In this document: piece after piece, positions 25,201 through 35,503 of the stretch
Layout: each line of letters begins with the position of its first letter
How positions within the stretch are numbered: the first letter of the stretch is position 1
From: Cyprinodon diabolis
Lineage: Eukaryota > Chordata > Actinopteri > Cyprinodontiformes > Cyprinodontidae
Length of the DNA stretch: 64,000 bases
NCBI GenBank assembly: GCA_030533445.1
Contig: CM060076.1
Coordinates: forward strand, 5,584,501-5,648,500
Reading direction: 5' to 3'
Made by a program: the position numbers and the translations under genes
Notes under the pieces: generated by a model
What the model was told of the DNA's origin: nothing
Database searches by the model: none
What the model saw: only the letters and a program-made list of their open reading frames with translations

Positions 25201-28200
25201 ACCCGTTTCAGCGCGGCCCGATGCCAGGCAGGTGGCATTTGTAAACAAACCAATGGGTGCACTGTAATAAAATTATACTGGGTTATTTTCATTTCCATAG
25301 ACTACTTACCTTATCAAAAGACTGCTGTTTAAGGCTTCATTTTATTGCACTGTTGCCCTGATAAGGGGGATAAAGAGGATTTTATTGTTATCGTGTCTTG
25401 GAGAGGTAGGCATTTTATTTTCACATGGTTTGAAATTCCAGGAGTCCTTTTATGCACATTCAATTTTTTATCTAATCTAGAGTCCTGCACGGTTTTACCA
25501 ACCCGCACCCGCCCGAACCCGTTAGGATGACTACCGAACCCGACCCTTCACCCGCGGATATCTTCAATTCAAATCCGAACCCGACCCGACCCGTTGATAT
25601 TTAACCCGCAACCTGACCCGTTAACACATCAAGTAATAGGCTATAGTATGCTGCGCTGAAGAACAGCGCCATTAACACTGCAGCAGACGTGTATGCACTG
25701 ACTGTGGCCTTTTTGGAGGGAAGCCCACACTGCTGGCAGGGCTTTAAGCTACAACAAGGGTGACCCCAGTGCCTGATTAATATAACATTTCTGATGTCCA
25801 TAACAACAAACACGCATAAAAAAAAAAAATCACCAACTACCCGCCCGCACAAAAAAAATATCCGCCCGACCCCGCGTACCCGTTTATTTTTATTTATGTA
25901 TTTTTCACCCGCAAAAGAGCATTTTAGCGGGTGACCCGTCGGGGACCCGCGGGTACCCGAGCCGTTGCAGGACTCTAATCTAATCTAATCCTCAAAATAG
26001 AAATAACACCAATTTCTATAATTCCATCGATGCAAGAAAATTAATAATGCATTATTACTTTAATGGAAGTTAAACTTAAAGGAGCAAATATTGTACAGCA
26101 GATTAGTGACATCTTGTTTCATTTTCACCAGGATGTGCAGCAGGGAAAATACACATTTAGTGAACGCTTATTATGTATTTCTTCCAATTTAGTCATTTGG
26201 ATAGCGGTCCATTCAGGGGGGATGATGGGGCGACAGTGGCGTTGGATGTAGGAGTTTACCCTGAAATCGAAGGGTTGACGGTTCAAGCCCCGACTCCAAC
26301 TTTCAGTGTTGTTGTGTCCTTGGGCAAGACACTTCACCTGCATTGACTACTGATGGTGGTCAGAGGGCCCGGTGGCGCCAGTGTACGGCAGCCCCGCTTC
26401 CGTCAGTGAGCCCCAGGGCAGCTGTGGCTACAATGTAGCTTGCCACCATCAGTGTGGGTTAATGGATGTAGTGTAAAGCGCTTTGGTCAAGTCTCCTGAC
26501 TTGAATAAAGGCACTATATAAGTAAGTACATGCCATTGTACACTTAGGGGACTGATATAAGACTTACATTTTTGCGGCTCCAGATGGAATCTGTTTTTTG
26601 TTTTCTTTTGGACCAACATGCCTCTTTGAACATTTTGGGTTGCTGACCCCTTCTCTAAAGAAAGGATTTCCTACTGATTTAATATTGATTTAATATTTTA
26701 ACCTTAGAAAACTTGTGTTTAAATGGATCGAACATCCTTATTGGATTCTTATTAGGATGAAAATTATTTTGTATTCTGTTTTTGTATTCTTGAAGGGATT
26801 TACATCCACCTAGTGGTGGTTTACATGAATTACAAACTACCAATTGGTACCTCCCTGTCAAGCAGTGAGACCTACTACAGAAGCTGAGGAGTGACATTCT
26901 ACTCTTTTTGGCTGAGGGACACATCAACCTCTGTCAGCCTTGTCAGATCTGCTAAATAAACAAACACATAAAAGTTCTCTGAAATCGGGACTATAAAAAG
27001 CCCATGGTTTTTAGCTGTCTGACCATCAGCTGAAAACTGTTGAATCAGAGTTCATCCTTTGTAGGATAACAAACAAAATAGCAATGTCTACTGACAGACA
27101 AGTTGCTGGACTACATTGTCCTTTTTTTTTAAAATTCCTAATTAAACTTCACTGTTACCCGTCTAGCAGAAAGCCTAAATCCTCCACGTCCGTTTTGAAA
27201 CCCTGCTCCCTCATCAAATGTCTCCGCCTGCTAAAACTTAAACAGATGGAGACTCAGTTTTTATCCAGGTTTAATAATTGTTTTGATGTTGTTGGTTTGT
27301 TTTCCTTGCCTACCTCATGACAAAGAGTACAGATGTTCATAATTGCAGAAAGATAGTGGAAGATGGAATGATCTACGGTTGTTTTTGCTTGTTATAAACT
27401 CCTCCCCCACTGACAACACAGATACAGGTAAAAACATGTAAGGCTGACAAGTTTGTCCCCTTTTGGCTACTCTTATTAAAAATGACAACACAGCATGGCA
27501 TCTCCCATTGGGAGCATCGCTCCCTAAATACTAATTTTCAGCTATGAGAACAATTTCATTTCTGATGTACAATACTTTATTGTTTATCATAAAAAGCCAA
27601 ATTTGTTACACTTTCCCTATAAATGAAGATAAATTTTAATTTAAAGAGTAGCTTGTATGAGAGTAGTTGTTTAACTTAGTGACTTATTGGTGAAACGATT
27701 CTTGCTTAAACTGATCATCTTGATTTTGCTTCCTTTATTCAGGGTGAATTTGAAGCTGGAAAATACAGATGTTTAATCTGCAACAAGGAGTTTAATTCTG
27801 AAAGTGGAGTGAAATACCACATAAACTCGGTTCATTCACAGGTAATAACAAGATGGCACGTCTCTTTCTTTCTCTCTTTTCATTCTATTTTATCAGTTGA
27901 TGATCTTTGTTAGCTTCGATCAGTTCCATGATTTGCCAAAATTTTGTCTGAAGGATAATTACTTTCCTACCTAATAAACATTTTTACACAAACTGAAGTA
28001 CGAAGGGGAATGTGTATAGTTCTCAGGTTAAGATATGTTCATCATCACTGAAACAAATAAAGGACATGAATGAATAATTTATTATTTATTAATCTACCTA
28101 AGATCTGTTTGTTAATGATTGTACAGGCTAAAACACAAACACAAAGGCCTCTAAATAAAAAAAAAGTTTTTAAAGTAATTTAATAATCAACCTTTTTGTT

Positions 28201-31200
28201 GCATACAGTAACAGTGGAGAGGAAAAACTACATGTAAAAGGATGAAACCTCCAGTAGAACCAGGCTTAATGTGAGTTGCCTTTAGAGAGTTCCTAAAATG
28301 AGGGTTCATGGAGACAGAAACAGACATAGAAAAGGAACATAGAAGCACTGATCCATAAATATTCTGTATGTTAGACAAGGTAAAAGCAAACCAGCTCCAC
28401 CAATGTCTCTTTCTTAACCTCTTACACCCTCAGGGGGTATAAATAAAATTCTGCCTGACAAAAACACACAAAAGTAAATCACTTATAGCCTCACAGCTAT
28501 TAGATTTAAGAAGAAACGTTTGGTACCTCTGTAAAGGTAAGATGTCATAGAATGGTTTTCTGGTGTCAGCACCATTGTAGCTTTGACCCTGCCTGAAATA
28601 CTAGGGACAAAATACAAAATATTTTGCATTTTTTGAACCTCGCCAAAATTTTCTTTGAAATAAACATTGCAAAACACTACCAAAATATTATTTATAGCAC
28701 AAAAAAGTAGTACAGACTTTTAAATCTAAATGTTGTGTAAAAATATACCAAATTTGGACTCAATCAGATGAATCATATTTATTTTAGAATGGTATTAGTG
28801 AGAAATTTGTTAGGCGGAGAGGCCATTTTGGCACATTTATCCAAAAATGTCACCAAACTGTGCCAAATGTGTTTTTTACATCAATACTGGGGGTTTGTTA
28901 AAATTACAAGGTCACGTAGCAGCTGGACCCACCGGTGGGTCCGTAGGGTTCTAGGGGTTAAGAAAAGAACAGCTAGCCAGATGCGCTATGAGCCGGTTTT
29001 AATGTCGAAAGGCATGAAAGAGAGCACGGGCCAACTTTATCCTCTATAACCACAAGTGTCAATGGCAGCTGGCCAGCTGATATTCCCCTGTAGGAGGGTG
29101 TCCCAGCGAGACGGAACCAGACCAAATGAAGCCCTAATGACAAAAAAGCAGAGAAAATATAAAACTAGGGGTTAAATTAACAAATATTGCAGAATTAGAG
29201 AATGGAGAGCAGAGTGAGGAAAAGTGGCCCCTATGTCCTTCAGCAGCCTTGGTGTATAGCAGCATAACTATACAGATTTATACTGTAACAGTATAAAAGA
29301 GACAAAAAGGATATTATGTGTGAGCCACTCAACTATAAGAATAACTAAAAAGGAAAGTTTTAAGCCCAGTCTTACTTAAAAACTATTAAAAAACAAAATG
29401 ACTCTTATTTTACCATATTAGAGAAAGCCAGAATATAAATATTCTACCCTGTCCACTCTGAGGTTATTCCCACATTTAGGTCTCCCCTCATTCTTTCGTT
29501 CTGTTAAAGAAAACGATTTATAGGTCTAACACTGTAACAAAGTTGTTGAATCTTTAAAGTAAAAAGAAATAACCAGTGCTACGACCACCTCCTCAGTTTC
29601 TTTGAGCAAAAATTTTCGACTCCTAAAAAGCATTATTTCTTTACCCATTAAAGATCCATTGAGGGTCAGAGCTTATAAAGGTTTCACCCTTCAAGCCTAT
29701 CTCTAGGGGTTTAATGGGAGAGCAGGATGTAGTCTATGGTTGGTCAATCTGGACCACAAACATAAAGCATTTACTCAGATAAAACAGATTTAAAGTTAGT
29801 CTCAGGCATGGGGAATGACAGGTGCACCCGGCCCAACCAGGTTACACAAAGGAGAAATAATTTCTGGTCAGGGCATTTGCTAAGATCGCAACATACTATT
29901 GCACAGTGAATAAAGACAGCAAAGGTTATGGACTGTAACAGTATAAAAGACATTTAAAAAAAATGGTATGTGTGATGATTCAGCAGCACAATGAGCCCCA
30001 CAAACCTCAAAAAATAAAGCAACTTGATGCTAGAAATTCAGCCGTATTGATGATTGAATACAGAAGTCAATTCACAAACCGAACACAACATTGTAAACCC
30101 ACTCGAACATTCCCCATAAATGCTTACCCCCTAACTGTCTATCCCATGCATAGAAATCTTTCAAGATACTAACAATACTAATGCAAAATGTGTGCTTTGT
30201 GATTAAATTGTATCTATTTAGAAACTATTGTATGAGTTTGACAGACTAACTTATAAATAATCCCAACAAGAATCTTAACAGCAATTATTCTCCGTACATT
30301 GATGAACAAACAGTTGATTAGTTATAGCCAGGGGAGTTTTATTGCCTTTTTATTTACATGAATCTTATTTGTCCAACTGTTCCTTTAGAATTAACAGCTT
30401 CTAATTAACTATTTTTGCAGTTTATTTTAAAAATGAGAACAAAGAGTTTGTTTTTATCAAGTAAAAAAGGAAAACAATTGTCCCATTACTCTGAGCATGC
30501 ATGCAGTGATAGTGGAGAAAAAAAACTGCCTGTTAGCAGGAAGAATCCTCTAGGTGATCCAGGCTTAATATGAGACGGGGTTAAAGGAGCCTTGACAGTG
30601 ACGTTTTTAAGTCACATACACTCACCGGCCACTTTATTAGGTACACCTGTCCAACTGCTCGTTAACACTTAATTTCTAAGTAGCCAATCACATGGCGGCA
30701 ACTCAGTGCATTTAGGCATGTAGACATGGTCAAGACAATCTCCTGCAGTTCAAACCGAGCATCAGTATGGGGAAGAAAGGTGATTTGAGTGACTTTGAAC
30801 GTGGCATGATTGTTGGTGCCAGAAGGGCTGGTCTGAGTATTTCAGAAACTGCTGATCTACTGGGATTTTCACGCACAACCATCTCTAGGGTTTACAGAGA
30901 ATGGTCCGAAAAAGAAAAAACATCCAGTGAGCGGCAGTTCTGTGGGCGGAAATGCCTTGTTGATGCCAGAGGTCAGAGGAGAATGGCCAGACTGGTTCGA
31001 GCTGATAGAAGGGCAACAGTGACTCAAATAACCACCCGTTACAACCAAGGTGGGCAGAAGAGCATCTCTGAACGCACAGTACATCGAACTTTGAAGCAGA
31101 TGGGCTACAGCAGCAGAAGACCACACCAGGTGCCACTCCTTTCAGCTAAGAACAGGAAACTGAGGCTACAATTTGCACAAGCTCATCGAAATTGGACAAT

Positions 31201-32753
31201 AGAAGATTGGAAAAGCGTTGCCTGGTCTGATGAGTCTCGATTTCTGCTGCGACATTCGGATGATAGGGTCAGAATTTGGCGTCTACAACATGAAAGCATG
31301 GATCCATCCTGCCTTGTATCAACGGTTCGGGCTGGTGGTGGTGGTGTCATGGTGTGGGGAATATTTTCTTGGCACTCTTTGGGCCCCTTGGTACCAATTG
31401 AACATCGTTGCAACTTCACAGCCTACCTGAGTATTGTTGCTGACCATGTCCATCCCTTTATGACCACAATGTACCCAAGTTCTGATGGCTACTTTCAGCA
31501 GTATAATGCGCCATGTCATAAAGCTGGAATCATCTCAGACTGGTTTCTTGAACATGACAATGAGTTCACTGTACTCAAATGGCCTCCACAGTCACCAGAT
31601 CTCAATCCAATAGAGCATCTTTGGGATGTGGTGGAACGGGAGATTCGCAATGGTCCCAATATAATTTCCCATCGGGAACCTACGAGCACTAATTTGCTCA
31701 CTGGTTAGCAACGATGCTTCAGAGAAATCGGCCACAACCAAACGTGTTTGCGAACCTTCTACCACAACAATCCCGCCCCCTTGATAATCGACCAATCGCA
31801 TTCACTTTATTCACTTGTGTAAAGTCGGGCACCACTCGGGAGAATTTGGAGCTGCAACCGTTGGAACAGCCGCTTCCCTACGACTTTAAGGGATCCTTCC
31901 TCCGCTGTGCTTTGTATATGCAGTATGAAATTAGACTGTGTAATTCTGAAATGTGGTCTATGAACAATCTTGCCTTGCCAAGAAAATCAACTCCTGTAAA
32001 TGAAAGCTATGATCGGATGTGTTTCTTTTCGTTGCACAAGTTAGATGAATTTAGCTTTCATCCATTAAACTTTGCAGTGTTGCTTTGCTTTGGTGTTATT
32101 TTCACTTCTGTCTTTGCTTTATGTCCTGACAGGACTGGTTCGTCACAAACAAAAAAGCATCTAAGAAGTTCGAAAGGTTCCTCAAGAACCACTCAAAAGA
32201 GGCTGTTAATCTAGACAAGCAAACTGCTCATCAGTACCACCATCACCACCTGCACCAGCCGCACCACAAGCAGCATCACCATTATCACTATCAGCAACAC
32301 CAGCAGCATCCACTGCAGCCACTGCATCACCTCCAGCACCAAGCCCACTTCCTCCACCCAGAGCAGCAGAACCTCCACCCACAAGAGGACCCCCAGCTTC
32401 AGCAGCCGGAGCTCCACTACACTCCTCTGGAACCTCCCACTGGACCAATGTGGTTAGACATGGACCGCAAGGAAGCTGTTCCAGGACCAGAGCACATCAA
32501 CATTCACATAGTCAATGCGATCAAATCTGAAGAGGACTGCAATGAGATAATGGAGGTTCAAGGGACAGTCAAGGGAGAATCACTAGGAGAAACTGGGATG
32601 GTGGACGTAAAACAGGCAAACTGCTTTGCTTTCAGCACCAGCGGCTCACCTAGCGAGATGGAGACCGGGCTTCATGACAGACAGCGCCAGATCGTCCAGT
32701 GGAACCTGAAACAGCCTGGGGTTGTGGAGCCCCATGCTGATTCTGCAAAATGA
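13239..32753 (+). CDS. znf512: Zinc finger protein 512 (822 aa predicted)
   Basis: Coding exons: 13239-13335, 13436-13482, 13930-13988, 16379-16941, 17086-17127 (small, optional in frame), 17356-17454, 17735-17859, 19849-19935, 22503-22601, 22697-22864, 23010-23207, 23321-23422, 24958-25020, 27743-27841, 32133-32753. Phases agree throughout and the sum is 2469 nt. The region from [15 protein letters not shown] to KYHINSVH follows vertebrate ZNF512 exon by exon (for example [10 protein letters not shown]). Six zinc fingers: Cys321/324-His338/Cys342, Cys349/352-His365/370, Cys403/408-His421/Cys425, Cys439/442-His455/460, Cys559/564-His577/Cys581, Cys593/596-His609/614. A basic N-terminus (VPRKRKP) could be a nuclear signal. 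ZNF512 is a nuclear DNA- or chromatin-binding protein whose exact role is not well defined. It is longer than the roughly 570-aa human protein because of exon 4 and the His-rich tail. The start is the first in-frame ATG; a coding upstream exon is not excluded. Confidence 0.9.
14345..15100 (+). repeat. Dispersed repeat family A, copy 1
   Basis: Contains the shared blocks CATGCATGCAGCAACAGTGGA, GGCCATCTGCCGAGGCCGAC and TATAGCAGCATAACTA, also seen near 28190, 30490, 35504 and 53880. No ORF. It is a very abundant fish repeat whose superfamily I cannot fix. It lies in a znf512 intron. Confidence 0.7.
15174..15785 (-). mobile_element. 5'-truncated non-LTR retrotransposon, reverse-transcriptase C-terminus
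   Basis: An open frame of 185 codons (15757-15200, -) reads the typical C-terminal part of a fish LINE polyprotein: [17 protein letters not shown], then [16 protein letters not shown], then [16 protein letters not shown]. It lacks the endonuclease and the catalytic RT core. The 3' end has a short CGTACT repeat tail at 15174-15190. It lies antisense in the large znf512 intron before exon 4. Confidence 0.8.
16110..16180 (+). repeat. LINE/SINE 3' tail fragment
   Basis: Reads GTAAAGCACGTTGCATTG ... GCTATACAAATAAATTTGCC, the standard 3' end shared by many fish L2/SINE elements. Confidence 0.5.
16379..16941 (+). CDS. znf512: znf512 exon 4: Trp/Gln/Asp-rich low-complexity repeat exon
   Basis: This 563-nt exon enters in phase 2 (AG|G gives the Arg before YEDLQN) and leaves in phase 1. 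Its second half is a degenerate repeat of about 15-20 residues, each with one Trp and a charged turn such as [57 protein letters not shown] and [10 protein letters not shown]. Mammalian ZNF512 as I know it has no such segment. The region is probably disordered. It is an expansion of a short duplicated unit rather than a domain I can name. Confidence 0.8.
17866..17905 (+). repeat. Short fragment of repeat family A, touching a splice donor
   Basis: TTCAGTTTATTTATATAGCACC starts a few bases after the znf512 donor at 17860 and matches the start of the copy at 35504. Confidence 0.45.
17950..19840. other. znf512 intron, no gene seen
   Basis: AT-rich, with short chance ORFs. It includes a TTAGGG-like triplet at about 18115-18133 that is too short to mean anything. 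Confidence 0.5.
20342..21589 (-). mobile_element. Complete Tc1-like DNA transposon with intact transposase
   Basis: 1248 bases, flanked by TA duplications (20340-20341 and 21590-21591), with inverted ends CACTATATTGCCAAAAGTAT matching at both sides for about 30 bases. It carries an uninterrupted transposase on the - strand and lies antisense in a znf512 intron. Confidence 0.93.
20424..21455 (-). CDS. Tc1-like transposase, 343 aa, apparently intact
   Basis: The chosen ATG (21455-21453) gives [10 protein letters not shown] and the usual 343-aa length of Tc1 transposases; the frame stays open upstream to 21569. Order: an N-terminal helix-turn-helix pair ([22 protein letters not shown], then [12 protein letters not shown]), a GRPRK linker, then the DDE domain with WSDESRF (first Asp), FQHDCAPVH (second Asp) and [15 protein letters not shown] (final Glu). 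A glycine-rich box [10 protein letters not shown] is also present. No stop or frameshift breaks it. It cuts and pastes DNA at TA sites in the nucleus. Confidence 0.93.
   Translation of the reverse strand: MGRSQELSEFQRGTVIGCHLCNKSSREISSLLNIPQSTVSCIIRKWKCLGTTATQPRSGRPRKLTERGQRMLKRIVRRGRQLSAESITTDLQTSCGLQISSRTVRRELHGMGFHGRAAASKPYITKCNAKRRMRWCKARRHWTLEQWRRVLWSDESRFSIWQSDGRVWVWRLPGERYLSDCIVPSVKFGGGGIMVWGCFSGAGLGPLVPVKGTLNASAYQDILDNSMLPTLWEQFGAGPFLFQHDCAPVHKARSIKTWMTESGVDELDWPAQSPDLNPIEHLWDELERRLRARPSRPTSVCDLTNALLEEWSKIPINTLLNLVDSLPRRVEAVLAAKGGPTSY
21592..22500. other. znf512 intron, no gene seen
   Basis: AT-rich; nothing recognised. Confidence 0.5.
24051..24824. mobile_element. Degraded fish DNA-transposon fragment
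   Basis: GC-richer, non-coding block whose wording (GGTGTTCTCCAAGC, TTGTTGGGCTGTGAGC, CACCTGTTGTCTATTCC) is familiar from a common fish element. It ends in a terminal repeat-like TGTTCCTTTTATTG ... CCAGTGTATA. The left end is missing. Family not assigned. Confidence 0.5.
25478..25977. mobile_element. Non-autonomous hAT element with CCCG-rich iterons
   Basis: 500 bases with inverted ends TAGAGTCCTGCACGG / CCGTTGCAGGACTCTA and perfect 8-base target duplications ATCTAATC (25470-25477 and 25978-25985). The subterminal regions repeat ACCCG/CCCGACCCG many times. No transposase. Confidence 0.85.
26225..26545 (+). repeat. tRNA-derived SINE of V-SINE type, copy 1
   Basis: Pol III box B-like GGTTCAAGCCCC near 26280, then the central block CAGAGGGCCCGGTGGCGCCA, then an L2-like tail GTGTAAAGCGCTTTG ... 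CACTATATAAGT. It lies in a znf512 intron, sense strand. Confidence 0.75.
28190..29395 (+). repeat. Dispersed repeat family A, copy 2 (split by a MITE)
   Basis: Family A blocks (AACAGTGGAGAGG, CCTCCAGTAGAACCAGGC, TATAGCAGCATAACTATA) lie on both sides of the TTAA-flanked element at 28414-28961. Confidence 0.65.
28414..28961. mobile_element. piggyBac-like MITE inserted in repeat family A
   Basis: TTAA at both ends (28414-28417 and 28958-28961). The termini TTAACCTCTTACACCCT and (complement of the right end) TTAACCCCTAGAACCCT are inverted and near-identical. No ORF. Confidence 0.7.
30484..30616 (+). repeat. Repeat family A fragment, cut by a Tc1 element
   Basis: Blocks GAGCATGCATGCAGTGATAG and CTAGGTGATCCAGGCTTA. 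It runs up to the left end of the Tc1-like copy at 30617. Confidence 0.5.
30617..31649 (+). mobile_element. Tc1-like transposon, 3'-truncated
   Basis: The left terminus TACACTCACCGGCCACTTTA is intact. A transposase starts at 30767 ([13 protein letters not shown]) and runs through the HTH region and two of the DDE blocks (WSDESRF; then [10 protein letters not shown], where the usual HD is replaced by YN; then [15 protein letters not shown]). After about 31649 the sequence no longer follows the family and no right terminus is present. The second catalytic Asp appears changed to Asn (QYNAPCH), so the enzyme should be dead as well as truncated. Confidence 0.85.
30767..31708 (+). pseudogene. Tc1-like transposase, truncated and catalytically altered
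   Basis: 313 codons stay open, but only the first roughly 294 belong to transposase; the last roughly 19 come from unrelated sequence beyond the break. Family transposases of this subgroup run near 340 aa. The second acidic catalytic residue of the DDE triad reads Asn (FQQYNAPCH). It lies in the sense strand of the last znf512 intron. Confidence 0.8.
31650..32120 (+). other. Unassigned sequence joined to the broken Tc1 element
   Basis: GC content rises at 31700-31900 and an open frame of 166 codons runs 31714-32214 into the znf512 last exon in a different frame. No homology recognised. It may be another repeat or original intron. Confidence 0.35.
32133..32753 (+). CDS. znf512: znf512 terminal coding exon with His/Gln-rich tail
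   Basis: Begins in phase 0 with [18 protein letters not shown], which matches the family (human DWFVVNPTTTKSFEKLMK), then diverges. Residues about 648-712 are dominated by His and Gln, coded by CAC/CAT/CAG/CAA runs. An acidic stretch with [16 protein letters not shown] and a SUMO-like IKSE motif follows. The stop is TGA at 32751-32753. AATAAA at 32835-32840 is a candidate poly(A) signal. Confidence 0.85.
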   Translation, partial: DWFVTNKKASKKFERFLKNHSKEAVNLDKQTAHQYHHHHLHQPHHKQHHHYHYQQHQQHPLQPLHHLQHQAHFLHPEQQNLHPQEDPQLQQPELHYTPLEPPTGPMWLDMDRKEAVPGPEHINIHIVNAIKSEEDCNEIMEVQGTVKGESLGETGMVDVKQANCFAFSTSGSPSEMETGLHDRQRQIVQWNLKQPGVVEPHADSAK

Positions 32754-33029
32754 GACCGAGACACGATGGCAGGACTTTGCATCAGCTGCTAAAATGAATG
32801 ATGCAACACTCAGCTGCTTCTATGAACACATAGAAATAAACCTGCAGAACATTGTGATGTAACGGCATCTGAAGATGATGATGCACTACAACTGGAATGC
32901 TTTGGAGGTTAAAAATGACTTCCAGCTGATGAAGGACACCTAGCATGAAGCCTCGGATTTAACACTTTGATCACTCTATACGGTTGCCAAATGTAGTCAC
33001 ATTTTTTGTCTGGGCATTTTCACCTGTTT

Positions 33030-33845
33030 TAAATATGCTGGTGAAGATTCTCAGACATCCAGGTCATAGTCATTCAAAAAAAAAAAAAGAAAATTAAAAA
33101 CAATCCACTTGAATTTGTTTCCAAGTTTGAAGAACTTTAACTTCCCATTCAGGAAGCTTTTTCAATTCAAAATCTCAGGAATAGCGTTAAGTTTGAGATT
33201 TTATACAGTAGCCCAAAAAGCCTTGTTTTTGTTTTGAAAACATACAAATTGAAACGGGAATCCTTAGTGCATCCTAAGGGCAAAACCCGCAACCAAATAT
33301 GAGCGGAGTGGTGTCTGCTGTTCAGTGGAGTGAGGAATGCTCTGATCTTTATATTGGAGAAAACAAACAACCTCTCCACAGACGCTTTGCCCAACACAGG
33401 AGAGCAACCTGGTGAAGGAAGCCATCTATGTTAAGACCCTTAAACAGAGGAGGTAGACTCAGATTTAGCTTTCAAAAACCTAAAATGCAGCAATTGAGTT
33501 AATGCCTTCCTGCTCTCATTGCAGCACCACCCCCTATACAGGAGAGTGGAGGACCTCGCCTGTTCAGTCAGGCATACGATTCCCTTTAACGACCAACCTT
33601 TCAGAGACATAGACAGATATGGGGCATTGCAGGGTTACAAAGAAACCAAACGACCCCCATTACAAAGGGGTGGACCCTTCGTCCGTTTCCATTTGCATGT
33701 TTTCAAAACAAAAACAAGGCTTTTTGTTGGGCTACCGTATAAAGCCTCGAACCCAACGCTGTTCCTGACATTTTGAATTGAAAAAGCTTCTTGGATGGGA
33801 AACGAAATGTCTTCAAACTTGGAAGCAAATCTTATTTTGGAATGA
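33030..33845. mobile_element. Penelope-like element remnant with inverted flanks
   Basis: A GIY-YIG endonuclease fragment is readable on + at about 33330-33415 (CSDLYIGENKQPLHRRFAQH). It is flanked by an inverted arm at 33040-33260 and its complement at 33690-33840, both carrying the block AAGCTTTTTCAATTCAAA or its complement. Stops break the frame. The RT domain is absent. Confidence 0.7.
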
Positions 33846-33849
33846 CCTG

Positions 33850-35290
33850 TTTTTTTAATGTCACTTTTTCAAAGCCTTCCAGTTTTGTTTTGTTTTGTTT
33901 TGGGTTTTTTTGTCAACTGTATGAGATAGAGTTAGTTTAACCACAGAAAAGATGTCAGATTTTAAATTTTTTTTTGACTCATTATCAAGATCTGTCTAAC
34001 CTTATTTTATTTTATGTTACGACTGACGAATTGTCTTAGCTCTCACCAGGAAGGAGTTAGAAAGAAGACATCAACGTTACAGTAGCACACTAAGTCAGTA
34101 ACTGTGTTTCCAAAAGCAAAAAGCTTTTATTTGTGCGTGAAAAAACTAGGTTTATATATAAAACTGTTACACAGAAATAGTTATAAACTTTTCCAGACTT
34201 TTATCTCCCGAAATAGGTATACATCTCTGTTTGTGTGGATTTTAATGACAAAAAATCATGTTTGAGGTTTCAGTGTTTTCAGCATCAAAAGCAAAAAACA
34301 GATCAATATTATTAGTTTAATTTTCTGAATATTGTCCTTACATTAGATGAAGTCATAAATCCACATAAATAAGAGTTAGCCGATTTTTGTTTTTTTTATA
34401 ATAAAACAAAATGGTAAGTAGTGATTTTTTTTAAACAACACATAAAAAAAACATTTAGACTGCATGATCTCCACTGTGATTCATCTCTAAGGGGAAAATA
34501 ATATTTTACATTTTCTGTTTCAGATTCAGATGCAGATTTTCTTATTGTCTCTCTCCTAATATATTCCTGTTATTGTTAGTGTTTAGATGAATGTTTATGT
34601 TATCGGCTATTTAAAACCACTGTGGTTAAGCACAATAATTAATGTTTAAAAGAGATATTTTTTTCAGCTGTTGAAATGTATTGATGTTGTTGTTTTTAGC
34701 CGTTTGCACACTTCTTTTCAAACCAAACTAAAGACACAAGTCTTGATTGAGTCAGTTTCCCATTGGTTATTTTTGGATGTTTATTAGTGGGTTTTGTTTT
34801 TTAAAAGACAAAACTCTCATTGTGACTTTCACACATCATTTAGTGTTGCACAAAGTTCAGTAATCCCCTCAAGAGACGTTTATTTTTTCTTTTAGCCTCT
34901 TAAAATATTTCTGATTCTCTCATCCTCTTTTATTTAATTAATTGGATTCTTAATATTGAAAGCTTGTGTTATTCACCAAGTTCTGTAGATCATAACCACT
35001 TATACTTTTCTATTAAGTTTCCATGTAAAGTGAATAATAATGACTGTTCCAATTTTTGTAGATATTTGTTTAGAACTCAGTATGTTTTGAAAATTAGTCC
35101 ATCAGAGGTGGATTTATTAGATAAATCTGCAGAATCTAAAGGAAGCCTTCTAATCTCCTCAAAGTTATCTTTTTTATTTCACCTTTAGCTTAATTCAAAG
35201 ATCAAGTCATAAAGAAAGAAAAAAAAAACTGAAATGGCCCCTAAAATCAAAATTGGGACTTCCAAATTCAAGGTTTGGTCCCAAACCACA
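33850..35290. other. Intergenic AT-rich stretch, nothing recognised
   Basis: Between znf512 and gtf3c2; only low-complexity A/T tracts. Confidence 0.5.
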
Positions 35291-35298
35291 ACCTTGGT

Positions 35299-35352
35299 TG
35301 CTGATGCAATGTTTTATTTCAACCTTGGTTGAAATAAAACATTGCATCAGCA
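35299..35352. repeat. Perfect 26-bp inverted repeat with 2-base loop
   Basis: Left arm TGCTGATGCAATGTTTTATT... (35299-35324), loop TT, and an exact complement at 35327-35352. No mismatch. Confidence 0.9.
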
Positions 35353-35503
35353 GTAATACAATATTTATCTACCATTTTTACAGCTTTGAGAAGTACAGGA
35401 AGCACAGGAAGAAATCTACATTGCTAATAACTGTTGATTTTTCCTGCTAACTGGACCCAGTTGGTGCAGCATTAAGCAAATCGAACCTCTTTTCCAATTT
35501 AAT

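Noticed and set aside
26225..26345. SINE head as a functional tRNA gene
   Set aside because: Box B is kept, but no cloverleaf or anticodon arm can be drawn and a SINE body follows.
32206..32448. Antisense Ala/Gly/Val-rich frames
   Set aside because: They are the complement of the His/Gln codon runs of the znf512 last exon.
35299..35352. Hairpin as a microRNA gene
   Set aside because: Perfect pairing with a 2-base loop does not suit normal precursor processing.
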